Made by a program: the position numbers and the translations under genes. 45,107 bases of DNA from Rickettsia sp. (GTDB lineage: Bacteria > Pseudomonadota > Alphaproteobacteria > Rickettsiales > Rickettsiaceae): NCBI GenBank assembly GCA_023269695.1, contig JAHFPS010000008.1, forward strand, positions 1 to 45,107, read 5' to 3'. Below the pieces are notes generated by a model. It did not search any database. It saw nothing but the letters and a program-made list of their open reading frames with translations, and was not told the origin of the DNA. Positions 1 through 7,394 of the stretch are shown in pieces. How positions within the stretch are numbered: position 1 is the stretch's first letter; every line of letters starts with the position of its first letter.

Positions 1-2
1 AT

Positions 3-113
3 AGAATGTCAGATGCTATCTTAACATATGAAGCAAGTCCTCAAATTGTTAAGTCTATCACTAGTTGGAATTGGATTGTTAATCCTATTAATTCTATATT
101 GAAAGATTATTAG
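3..113 (+). CDS. Unrecognised 3' end of an upstream ORF (partial)
   Basis: An open frame enters from the left edge and stops at TAG 111-113, giving about 36 residues ending in NSILKDY. It overlaps the first codons of the radA remnant in another frame and does not resemble the part of RadA that should lie there. It may be the tail of an unrelated gene fused next to the radA fragment, or chance open frame. Too short to assign; low confidence. Confidence 0.22.
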   Translation, partial: RMSDAILTYEASPQIVKSITSWNWIVNPINSILKDY

Positions 114-648
114 TATTATAGAAGTCTCTAGCCCTTCTGAATTATTTTTGATGAAAAGAGATAAAAACGTTAGCGGTACAACAGTATTTGCTGGAATTGA
201 AGGATCGAGACCTTTATTAATCGAAATCCAGGCATTAATTGCTCCCTCAAATATACCAATGCCAAGACGTTCAGTTGTAGGTTGGGATTTGAATAGGTTA
301 TCAATGATCATAGCTGTACTAAATGTACGATTTGGTCTTAATTTATCTTCTCATGAAGTATATTTGAGCGTTGCTGGTGGACTTAAAATCTCAGAACCAG
401 CTTCAGACTTAGCTGTTGCAGCCGCTTTAATTTCTGCAGCAAGTAATAAAGCTGTACCAGAACATAGTATTTTTTTTGGAGAAATTGGTTTATCTGGTGA
501 AATAAGAAAAGTAAATGCAGCGGAAGTGAGAATAAAAGAAGCAACAAAATTGGGATTCAATAAATTAATTTGCTCCAAACTTGAAAAGCTGAGTAGTGAC
601 CTAATTTGTCCAATTAGTAATCTAAAGGAATTAAAAGAGTTAATATAA
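103..648 (+). pseudogene. radA: radA 3' fragment: C-terminal Lon-like domain of DNA repair protein RadA/Sms
   Basis: The product matches only the C-terminal third of RadA, a DnaB-like ATPase that drives branch migration in recombination. Visible family landmarks are PSELFL, GTTVFAGIEGSRPLLIEIQA, the basic PRRSVVGWDLNRL segment, VAGGLKISEPASDLAVAAA and FFGEIGLSGEIRKV, all from the Lon-protease-like domain. The zinc finger, the Walker A/B ATPase core and the KNRFG motif that should precede it are absent: the frame is closed by TGA at 100-102 and the 100 bases upstream encode nothing RadA-like in any frame. The only internal initiators are a TTG at 148 and the ATG at 151, with no clear ribosome site. 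A truncated, probably non-functional remnant is the likeliest reading; a translated stand-alone domain is possible but unsupported. Confidence 0.7.
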
Positions 649-751
649 TAATTGTATATGAATAGCATTATGTTATAATTTACAAGTGTAAGTCAACTAA
701 TAACATGTATGGCACCCGATTAGTATTTATCCATTTGTTTTAACGAAAAGG

Positions 752-838
752 ATGTCATTCCTGCATAGGCGGGAATCTATAATATCTCAGAGCTTTTTTG
801 GTTTTGTTTTAGATCCCCCCGCCTACGCGGGGATGACA
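752..838. repeat. Family B palindromic repeat
   Basis: Left arm TGTCATTCCTGCATAGGCGG near 753 pairs with right arm CCGCCTACGCGGGGATGACA ending at 838, around an AT-rich loop. It is preceded at about 713 by CCCGATTAGTATTTATCC, a relic of the family D terminal repeat. The gap 649-949 holds nothing else that I can support. Confidence 0.8.
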
Positions 839-949
839 AACATTACCCTAGATCAACTATAGCAAAATGCTAATAGGGTTAGTTATATGATATCGAGGAT
901 AAAAAATTGTTAATTAACATAATTAAAATTCAGAGTAGGGGGGTTGTCT

Positions 950-1063
950 ATGGTTAATTTAGATAATATCAGTTTTATTGAAGGTTCTCATGGTAAAAAA
1001 GCCGTCATTTTGTCGATAAAAACTTATGAAGAAATTAATGCTTATGTACAGGTTATGAAGTAA
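950..1063 (+). CDS. Short antitoxin-like ORF (possible Phd/YefM-type remnant)
   Basis: A 37-residue ORF starts at ATG 950 behind a purine-rich GTAGGGGGG stretch that could serve as ribosome site. Its residues DNISFIEGSHGKKAVILSIK followed by TYEEI resemble the start of small Phd/YefM-type antitoxins, in which a beta strand with a VILxIxxYEE pattern is common. It is roughly half the usual length and no toxin gene follows, so it may be a decayed toxin-antitoxin remnant. The assignment rests on pattern resemblance only. Confidence 0.35.
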   Translation: MVNLDNISFIEGSHGKKAVILSIKTYEEINAYVQVMK

Positions 1064-1136
1064 AAATTGGCAATTAAAAAGTGGATATTATGATTTGGTA
1101 TTATGATCGATAAAAAAAACTGGTTAGATTTATAAG

Positions 1137-1451
1137 ATGCCAGACCTGATGACTTACACCATAGAAAACTTAAGTGATGCACGAGAGTTTTTGTCTGAAT
1201 TTCGTGATCCAGTTATTTTAACTAATAAAATTGGTAGTACGAGATATTACGGTATGTTAGTACTTGATTATATGTTTAAAAAACTAGCCGAAGAATTTCC
1301 TCAAATCGTAAAAATTATCGTTAATGTAGAAAATGATCACGCGGCTTTATTTACCGCGATCAAACTTAATTACCAGAATATAGTTTATACTGGTGAATCA
1401 TCAGAGGTTAGGTTGTTTTGTGAAGGTGATTTGAATAGACTTCATGCATAA
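1137..1451 (+). CDS. Hypothetical protein, 104 aa
   Basis: I do not recognise this protein. It is a compact soluble sequence without signal peptide or membrane segment. It alternates predicted helices (SDAREFLSEF, LDYMFKKLAEEFP) and strands (PVILTN, VKIIVNVEN, QNIVYTG), a pattern typical of a small alpha/beta fold. Codon use matches neighbouring genes and the frame is free of repeat-derived peptide, which supports a real gene. An alternative start is the ATG at 1149, which would remove MPDL. No ribosome site is convincing for either start. The nearest upstream ORF is the antitoxin-like 950-1063, but no link between them is shown. Confidence 0.65.
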   Translation: MPDLMTYTIENLSDAREFLSEFRDPVILTNKIGSTRYYGMLVLDYMFKKLAEEFPQIVKIIVNVENDHAALFTAIKLNYQNIVYTGESSEVRLFCEGDLNRLHA

Positions 1452-1538
1452 GTCAAAAAAGCCCTCGGGATTTTTAGAAGGAATGAAGCCGGATAGCTTC
1501 GCGTACCTTCTCGCAATGACAGAAGTACTTTTATCCAA

Positions 1539-1637
1539 CGTCATTGCGAGGAGTAGCATTGCTACGACGAAGCAATCCATTTCTAATCGTTTTTATGGAT
1601 TGCTTCGTCGCTACTAAAGTAGCTCCTCGCAATGACG
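1539..1637. repeat. Family A palindromic repeat (complete)
   Basis: The arm CGTCATTGCGAGGAGTAGCA followed by GACGAAGCAATCCA is mirrored by TGGATTGCTTCGTCGCTACT with CTCCTCGCAATGACG, leaving a short loop. Half copies lie just before (about 1490-1521) and a GGGTTAGCTATA family D end lies at about 1697-1708. The whole gap 1452-2017 is repeat-derived; no gene is supported in it. Confidence 0.85.
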
Positions 1638-1826
1638 GTGGTACCCTTGTTGAAAAACTATTTGTGGGTAAAAGTAAGCTTGCAATGATGGAGTAATGTT
1701 AGTTGGGTTAGCTATAAAGAGAAATGTTTATAGCAAAACTTAAGTAAAATATGCTTGTCATTTTGTTTCCATTATATTAAAGTATAGCACTATGTACTAT
1801 AGCTGACTCGATTGGCATTATTAATA

Positions 1827-1922
1827 CGTCATTGCGAGGAGTGTGTAAGCACGATGAAGCAATCCAAATCTAATCTTTCCCTGGATTGTTTTGTCGCCAC
1901 TAAAGTGGCTTCTTGCAATGAC
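1827..1922. repeat. Family A palindromic repeat (degenerate) with family D ends
   Basis: CGTCATTGCGAGGAGTGTGT at 1827 is matched imperfectly by CACTAAAGTGGCTTCTTGCAATGAC ending 1922. A family D left end, ACTATAGCTGACTCGATT, lies about 30 bases upstream, and the right end GGGTTAGCTATAACC follows near 1950. The order D-A-D recurs in this window. Confidence 0.75.
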
Positions 1923-2017
1923 TCTAATTTGCTATGGATAAATACTAATCGGGTTAGCTATAACCTAATAGTTAGGGTGGTATTAACGATAATAATTTTA
2001 TCAAGGCAACTAATTAT

Positions 2018-3193
2018 ATGTTCAACGTTCTTAAATACTTAAAATATTCGTTTACAACTATTTTTTTGGTAATGCCAATGCTTGCTTGTGCTAACATAGA
2101 ACCCAAATATGAAATCAGAAATATTACTCCACCAAATTTAGAGGAAGCTCATCTTGGAAAAAAGATATTGTGCTATCGTCCTATGAGACATGGGGCACCT
2201 AATATGAGTGTTGAACGCCAGGGTAATAAAATTATCGCTAATAATTATGGTCACGGAGGTAGTGGTTGGACATTAGGACCAGGATCAGCACACTATGTTA
2301 ATCGGTTGCTTGAACAATCAACATATTCTTCCGATCTTAAAAAATCAACTCCTATAACAATCATTGGTGCTGGAGTTTTAGGATTATACACTGCTTATGA
2401 CTTGGTACAAAATGGTTATAAAGATATAACCATCATTGCTGATCGTTATGATAATTTAACTTCACACAATGCTGGTGGATTGCTTGCACCGGTCTCTATG
2501 GACAATAATCATAAAATGGAAAAAGTCATTAGTGAGATAGGTATTGATGCTTATAAATTTTATGAACAAATAGCAAAAAATGCTAATCCAGACCTTAAGA
2601 AAGGGGCAATTATTACTCCAGCTTATTTTGATAATCGGGCTGCATCAGATTTAGAACCTTATGTTGTCGGTAAAGTTATGAAACCGGCAAAAGACGTTAT
2701 TCTTGACTTTGGTAATGGAACCACTCGCAAAATGGTTTCTTATGATGACGGTATCTTCATGGATACTGCTATTCTGATGACAGAATTAACAGATTACTTA
2801 AAGCCTAAAGTAAAGTTTGTGCAAAAGAAAATTACTGCATTTTCTGAAATTGATACTAAATATATCTTTAATTGTACTGGTCTAGGAGCAAAAGATCTTA
2901 ATAAAGATAATATGCTAGTTTCGGTGCAAGGACATTTAATTATGCTGAAAGACCAAAAACCACAAGATTTACAATATATGATTTTAGTATATTTACCGCA
3001 TGGCAAAACTGAGTCTGGACAAGATGTAGAACGAGCTTTTTATGTATTTCCTAAAAAATTAGCTGGTAGTACCCCTAACAATATTGGGGTAATTGGTGGC
3101 ACATTTATCGAAGGTGCAACACCAGATACACCGAATTATAAAGAATTTGATATTATAATAAAAAATGCCAAAGAATTTTATGGTATAAAATAA
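2018..3193 (+). CDS. Exported FAD-dependent oxidoreductase, D-amino-acid-oxidase family with permuted motif order
   Basis: The 391-residue protein has a signal peptide (hydrophobic core about 11-23, likely cleavage after ALA-type site near ACA 24-26), so it probably acts in the periplasm. A Rossmann FAD-binding motif IIGAGVLG lies at 115-122, followed by HNAGGLLAPV, typical of the DAO/glycine-oxidase fold. The C terminus has GVIGGTFIEGATPDTPNYKE, which in DAO enzymes precedes a last segment with an R-x-R motif and HNYGHGGxGxT. Here that last segment (CYRPMRHG at 52-59 and NNYGHGGSGWT at 75-85) sits before the Rossmann motif instead. The enzyme therefore looks like a circular permutant of the DAO fold. 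The substrate is unknown; a D-amino acid or related amine is an inference from family. It stands alone between repeat blocks. Confidence 0.8.
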   Translation: MFNVLKYLKYSFTTIFLVMPMLACANIEPKYEIRNITPPNLEEAHLGKKILCYRPMRHGAPNMSVERQGNKIIANNYGHGGSGWTLGPGSAHYVNRLLEQSTYSSDLKKSTPITIIGAGVLGLYTAYDLVQNGYKDITIIADRYDNLTSHNAGGLLAPVSMDNNHKMEKVISEIGIDAYKFYEQIAKNANPDLKKGAIITPAYFDNRAASDLEPYVVGKVMKPAKDVILDFGNGTTRKMVSYDDGIFMDTAILMTELTDYLKPKVKFVQKKITAFSEIDTKYIFNCTGLGAKDLNKDNMLVSVQGHLIMLKDQKPQDLQYMILVYLPHGKTESGQDVERAFYVFPKKLAGSTPNNIGVIGGTFIEGATPDTPNYKEFDIIIKNAKEFYGIK

Positions 3194-3270
3194 CTGTATG
3201 CAACCCGACTTATTCCGTCATTGCGAGGAGGTTATCATGGTAGTTTTATAAGTTGCGGAAAAATAACTGG

Positions 3271-3403
3271 CGTCATTGCGAGAAGGTATGAGCCGACGAA
3301 GCAATCCATTTTTGGTTACTTTTATGGATTGCTTCGTCGGCCTACGGTCTTCTCGCAATGACGTTGACCAAACCGCTTCCTCTTCTAACTTTCGACAGTT
3401 GTG
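3271..3403. repeat. Family A palindrome followed by an ACTTTCGACAG end repeat
   Basis: A complete family A palindrome spans 3271-3363 (CGTCATTGCGAGAAGG to CTTCTCGCAATGACG). It is followed by ACCGCTTCCTCTTCTAACTT and TCGACAGTTGTGG to 3403, the same terminal block seen at 5810-5840, 7018-7040, 13380-13400 and 35790-35806. A degenerate D end (GCAACCCGACTTATT) lies just after the oxidoreductase stop. Nothing else is seen in the gap 3194-3516. Confidence 0.8.
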
Positions 3404-3516
3404 GTCTTATGACCTCTTCGCAATGATGTATAAGTAGTGGGAATAGTAAGGCAAATAAAAAGCTGAATTTGCATAAAATGGTTTAATGTAAAGAATTTAA
3501 ATAGTGAGTTATACTA

Positions 3517-4203
3517 ATGTCTGCTCAAATAATAGAGTTATTAATTTTTGCTGGAGTCGCTTTTTTTATTATAAATAGGCTAATTGCTACGCTTGGCTCT
3601 ACATCGGAGGAAGATCCAGCTAAACGCAAATCTTCCTTTTTTGGTGAAACAGCAATTAGAGACGTTACTTATACAACAAAAACTGCTACTAGTGGTATTT
3701 TTAAGAAGAATTTATCTCAAACTATGGTAAAATCTCATCCTATCAATCCTATGGAATTTGATGGGTTAATAGTTGACGAAAATTCTGTGGCTATAATAGC
3801 TGGGATTGAGGCTGTATCCGCTAAACTTCCATCATTTCAAGCAAGGAAGTTTTTACATAGTGCAAAAGCAGCCTTTGAGCTGATCATTGAAGCTTCTAAC
3901 GATGACGATATTGAAGATTTACTAACATTAGTAGATAAAAGATATATCCAGGAATTTCATATTTTTTCTGAAACCTATGGAGAATTTGTTCATGGTAGCG
4001 TATTAGATGCTAAAATTTCTGAAGCTTATACATTTGCTAATAATATTTTTATGAAAGTATTATTCACGGGTGAAAAAATAACCAGTAAGATAGAAAATAT
4101 GCAAGAAGAATGGACATTCTCTAGAAGCCTTATCTCTAAGAATACAGATTGGTTTTTAACTAATGTTGATCGCTTAGGAGTGGAGAAAAATCCAGCTTCT
4201 TAG
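3517..4203 (+). CDS. Tim44-like domain protein
   Basis: The 228-residue product has one N-terminal membrane segment (about 5-24, IIELLIFAGVAFFIINRLIA) and a C-terminal Tim44-like domain (about 75-220). Typical features of that domain here are FLHSAKAAFELIIEA, the acidic DDDIEDLLTLVDKRYIQEF and the final LVxD-like strand region SRSLISKNTDWFLTN. Mitochondrial Tim44 tethers the import motor to the inner membrane; bacterial relatives are membrane-anchored and common in alphaproteobacteria, with a role in membrane protein handling that is not settled. Topology predicts a short periplasmic end and a cytoplasmic domain or the reverse; this cannot be decided here. The gene is followed by a strong hairpin, so it is probably monocistronic. 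Confidence 0.8.
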   Translation: MSAQIIELLIFAGVAFFIINRLIATLGSTSEEDPAKRKSSFFGETAIRDVTYTTKTATSGIFKKNLSQTMVKSHPINPMEFDGLIVDENSVAIIAGIEAVSAKLPSFQARKFLHSAKAAFELIIEASNDDDIEDLLTLVDKRYIQEFHIFSETYGEFVHGSVLDAKISEAYTFANNIFMKVLFTGEKITSKIENMQEEWTFSRSLISKNTDWFLTNVDRLGVEKNPAS

Positions 4204-4273
4204 GTTGTTACGTACGGAAAATTGAATAAAACCTAAGATAAATCTGACAAAATGTTTCTGGGTAATGAATGAG

Positions 4274-4313
4274 TTAGACACTTATATCATAATTTAAAGA
4301 TATAAGTGTCTAA
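4274..4313 (+). terminator. Perfect 15-bp hairpin downstream of the Tim44-like gene
   Basis: Arms TTAGACACTTATATC (4274-4288) and GATATAAGTGTCTAA (4299-4313) are exact reverse complements around a 10-base loop. The stem lies 70 bases after the stop codon. The following TATATCTCTTGC is only moderately T-rich, so it may be an inefficient or processed terminator. Confidence 0.55.
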
Positions 4314-4383
4314 TATATCTCTTGCAAATATCTTCATAAAATATATAATTACCTTGCTTAAAAATTATAATAAGTAAAATTCA

Positions 4384-4490
4384 CACGTAAGAGCTTAGTT
4401 GTTAGTCCAATTTCTTTGGTATCAACTCTTGCGGAGGAGTGCCTGCTAATATTTAGAGGTACATAACTAACATTTCAAGGAGATTTAATA
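4384..4490 (+). promoter_or_regulatory. rpsB leader region with ribosome binding site
   Basis: The stretch before rpsB contains possible pairing between GTTAGT near 4400 and ACTAAC near 4466, a small ACTC/GAGT stem near 4426-4440, and a clear AAGGAG at 4477-4482 eight bases before the ATG. Autoregulation of the rpsB-tsf operon by S2 through its leader is known in other bacteria. That this leader does the same is inference. Confidence 0.3.
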
Positions 4491-5378
4491 ATGTCTAAAC
4501 TAAAAGCTGTTAATGTCAGAGAGTTACTTGATGCTGGGGTGCATTTTGGTCATAAGACCTCACGTTGGAATCCCAAAATGGCACCTTACATTTATGGTGT
4601 CAGAGATGATATTCACGTAATTGACTTACAGCAAACTGCTGCCCTAATGCAAATGGCTCTTAATGTAATCTATGAAACCGTTAAAAAAAATGGTAAAGTA
4701 TTATTTGTCAGTACTAAAGTTCAAGCTAGTGACATAATAGCTGAATATACAGAAAAATGTGGGCAATATTACGTTAACCACAGATGGCTTGGAGGTATGT
4801 TAACCAATTGGGGAACAATTTCTGCTTCAATAAAAACGCTGGATAGCCTTGAGAAGATTCTGGGAAATGAAGAAGAATATTCCGTTTATACCAAAAAAGA
4901 AATACTGGAAATGACCCGTAAAAAGGATAAATTACTTAAATCCTTAGGTGGTATTAGACATATCGGGACAAAACCAAACTTGTTGGTGGTAATTGATACT
5001 AATAAGGAACATTTAGCAATTCAAGAAGCAGTAAAGTTAGGCATTCCAATAATTGCCATTGTTGATACTAATTCTAATCCAGACAATATAGATCACCCTA
5101 TTCCAGGCAATGATGATGCAATAAGATCTATTAGACTTTATTGTAGCTTGTTTGCTGATGCTGTACTTGCTGGTATAGAAGAAGGTTTAGCTGCATCTGG
5201 TGTTGATTTAGGCAGCATAGCTACTCATGAAGAAAAAAATACCAATATCAAAGCTATTACTAAGTTAAAACCAACTAAGAAATTTTCTAAAACTTCTGAG
5301 CTAAATAACCAAGAAGCAACAGAGTCAGAGTTTAAAACAGCTTTGGAGATTGCAGAAGTTGCTACGATAACAAAATAA
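4491..5378 (+). CDS. rpsB: 30S ribosomal protein S2
   Basis: The 295-residue product begins [20 protein letters not shown], the canonical S2 N terminus, and continues with [21 protein letters not shown] and the [20 protein letters not shown] segment. S2 is the last-assembled small-subunit protein and binds near the mRNA exit. The core ends near residue 230; the charged, lysine/glutamate-rich tail (about 240-295) is a lineage-specific extension as in other Rickettsiales. The start is fixed by AAGGAG eight bases upstream. The partner gene tsf follows after about 570 bases of repeats, so the usual tight rpsB-tsf spacing has been widened by insertions. Confidence 0.97.
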   Translation: MSKLKAVNVRELLDAGVHFGHKTSRWNPKMAPYIYGVRDDIHVIDLQQTAALMQMALNVIYETVKKNGKVLFVSTKVQASDIIAEYTEKCGQYYVNHRWLGGMLTNWGTISASIKTLDSLEKILGNEEEYSVYTKKEILEMTRKKDKLLKSLGGIRHIGTKPNLLVVIDTNKEHLAIQEAVKLGIPIIAIVDTNSNPDNIDHPIPGNDDAIRSIRLYCSLFADAVLAGIEEGLAASGVDLGSIATHEEKNTNIKAITKLKPTKKFSKTSELNNQEATESEFKTALEIAEVATITK

Positions 5379-5431
5379 CTACTGATAAATGATGTCATCC
5401 CTAGCTACGGTGGAAATTTAATCGGGATAAA

Positions 5432-5503
5432 GTCATCCTGAACGGGGTGAAGGATCTGTTGCAGCACGCTAGTATTAGATCCTGAAATAAATTCAGGATG
5501 ACT
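5432..5503. repeat. Family C palindromic repeat
   Basis: TCATCCTGAACGGGGTGAAG near 5433 pairs with the TAGATCCTGAAATAAATTCA GGATGAC arm ending about 5502. It sits within a broken family B copy (GTCATCCCTAGCTACGG at 5393). This is the same C-in-B arrangement seen at 10570-10737. Confidence 0.75.
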
Positions 5504-5560
5504 TAGACCCCCTAAAGATGACTTAGAACGCCTAAAAAGTCTGAGGATATTATAGCACAA

Positions 5561-5836
5561 CTGTCGAAAGTTAGAAGGTAGAGCGGGTTTAGAGGTTATC
5601 ATGGTAGTTTAAAAGTTGTGGAAAAATAACTGGCGTCATTGCGAGGAGGCATGAGCCGACGAAGCAATCCATTTTTGTGTCATCCCTGCGAACGCAGGGA
5701 TCTAGATTCCCGCCGTTGCTGAGAATGACATCTTACAATTGCTTCGTCGACCTACGGTCTTCTCGCAATGACGTTGACCACATACGACTTTTAAAGTGTA
5801 CTATCTAAAACCGCTTCCTCTTCTAACTTTCGACAG
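5561..5836. repeat. Composite inverted-repeat element with B nested in A
   Basis: Outer ends CTGTCGAAAGTTAGAA (5561) and TTCTAACTTTCGACAG (5821-5836) are exact reverse complements. Inside lies a family A palindrome (5635-5772) whose loop holds a family B palindrome (about 5679-5730). The order outer end, A, B, A, outer end shows successive insertion into palindrome loops. It fills the rpsB-tsf gap together with the C copy upstream and a family D end, GGGTTAGCTATG, at about 5908. Confidence 0.8.
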
Positions 5837-5946
5837 ATGTGGGGTATATAGATTCCACCTATGCGGGAATGACATCTTTTTTGTTGAAACAATGGCTAAA
5901 TGCTAGTCGGGTTAGCTATGTAACCTATAATAATAAGGAGAATAAC

Positions 5947-6864
5947 ATGATAAATGCTGGGCTTGTAAAACAATTAAGAGAGAAAACTGGGGCAGGAATG
6001 ATGGACTGCAAGAAAGCTTTGCTTGAAACAACAGGAGACTTTGAAACAGCTATTGATTGGTTAAGAAAAAAAGGATTATCAGCTGCCGCAAAAAAATCAG
6101 ATAGAATTGCTGCCGAAGGGCTAACAGCGATAAATATTAAAGATAATATGGGAGCTATTATAGAAGTAAATTCGGAAACAGATTTTGTGGCAAGAAATGA
6201 CAAGTTTCAACAATTAGTTAGAAATATTGCTATACTTGCTTTGCAACAAAATAATTTAGCATCGCTAAAATTAGCAAAAACCTCAACAGGCAGATCAGTT
6301 GATGAAGAAATATTAGATAATATTGCGACAATTGGTGAAAATTTAAATCTACGTCGCATGGATGTTTTGCAGGTTTCAGAAGGTGTGGTGGCATCTTATG
6401 TACATAATACGGTTGTTGAGGGGTTGGGAAAGATTTCTGTCCTTGTTGGTTTACAATCAACTAGCAAAGATAAAGCTAAGCTCCTAGAATTAGGACAAAA
6501 AATCGCCACCCATATAGCAGCAAATAATCCTTATAGTCTTGATGTATCGAGTCTGGATCAGACTTTAGTTGAACGTGAAAAAGATATATTCTTTGAACAG
6601 TCAAAATCTTCTGGTAAACCTGACAATATCGTTGAAAAAATGGTTGAAGGTAGAATACGTAAGTTTCTAGCAGAAGTTGTTTTGCTTGAACAAAACTTTT
6701 TATTTGATGATAAATTAACAATTTCTCAAGTTATTGATAATACTGCAAAAGAATTAGGAACTTCAGTTAAAATTACTCAGTTTATAAGATATGAACTAGG
6801 CGAAGGCATAAAGCAAGAAGGTAAAAATTTTGCAGACGAAGTGGCCGCTGTTATACAAAACTAG
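5947..6864 (+). CDS. tsf: Elongation factor Ts
   Basis: EF-Ts is the guanine-nucleotide exchange factor for EF-Tu. The 305-residue product starts [20 protein letters not shown] and carries the invariant [12 protein letters not shown] and [11 protein letters not shown]-like [15 protein letters not shown] motifs, then the two core subdomains. The ATG at 5947 is chosen because AAGGAG precedes it by six bases and the family N terminus begins here; the open frame extends upstream only into repeat DNA. The stop codon TAG (6862-6864) is part of a CTAG sequence that is duplicated at the far side of a miniature element (6865-7308), so the insertion preserved the gene end exactly. Confidence 0.96.
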   Translation: MINAGLVKQLREKTGAGMMDCKKALLETTGDFETAIDWLRKKGLSAAAKKSDRIAAEGLTAINIKDNMGAIIEVNSETDFVARNDKFQQLVRNIAILALQQNNLASLKLAKTSTGRSVDEEILDNIATIGENLNLRRMDVLQVSEGVVASYVHNTVVEGLGKISVLVGLQSTSKDKAKLLELGQKIATHIAANNPYSLDVSSLDQTLVEREKDIFFEQSKSSGKPDNIVEKMVEGRIRKFLAEVVLLEQNFLFDDKLTISQVIDNTAKELGTSVKITQFIRYELGEGIKQEGKNFADEVAAVIQN

Positions 6865-7308
6865 GAGACTGTCGGAGATAACTAATTAACTCACCTTACA
6901 CATAACCCCCACGGCAATTTAAAAATTGTAGAAAAGTACAAGGCGTCATTGCGAGACCATGTAGTGGTCGTGGCAATCCACAACATTCATTAGATTGCTT
7001 CGTTGCCACCAAAGTGGTACAGCTGTTGAAAGTTAGAAGGGGAAGCAAGTTTAGGCAAGGTACTTTATAAAGTCGTATGTGGTCAACGTCTATTAGCGAG
7101 GAAGACCGTAGCTCGACGAAGCAATTCATAAAAGTAACCAAAAATGGATTGCTTTATCGGCTTACGCCTCCTCGCAATGACCCCAAGCTGCTTTCTCTAT
7201 AACTTTTAATGCCATGCGTAAGGTAGTGTAGCTATTTCAAGAGAATCATGTTTATTAGCAGCCAAAAAGAGCCAAATATAGAATTAATTAGTTATTTCCG
7301 ACAGTCTC
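6865..7308. mobile_element. MITE-like element inserted at the tsf stop codon (CTAG duplication)
   Basis: The ends GAGACTGTCGGAGATAACTA (from 6865) and the reverse complement of the same sequence (to 7308) match over about 25 bases with one mismatch. CTAG flanks both sides (6861-6864 and 7309-7312), the target-site duplication expected of IS5-family transposition. The 444-base interior has no transposase; it contains fragments of the family A repeats, including an unusual CGTCTATTAGCGAGG variant at 7087. It is therefore a non-autonomous element, later host to other repeats or assembled from them. IS5 affiliation is inferred from CTAG and the GAGACTGT end only. Confidence 0.7.
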
Positions 7309-7394
7309 CTAGGCAGGAGAGGGGGGGTATCTCCTGCTTTATACCTCTTTTCCTATTTTAAAAATAAAATAGGAAAATTAGCAAAATCATTATT

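Noticed and set aside
1812-2042. 76-residue plus-strand ORF
   Set aside because: Its first two thirds are translated family A and D repeat (HCEECVSTMKQSK type peptide), and the rest overlaps the signal peptide region of the real oxidoreductase gene in another frame.
5405-5602. Minus-strand ORF between rpsB and tsf
   Set aside because: Consists of family C peptide (SHPEFISGSNT type) and has no family resemblance.
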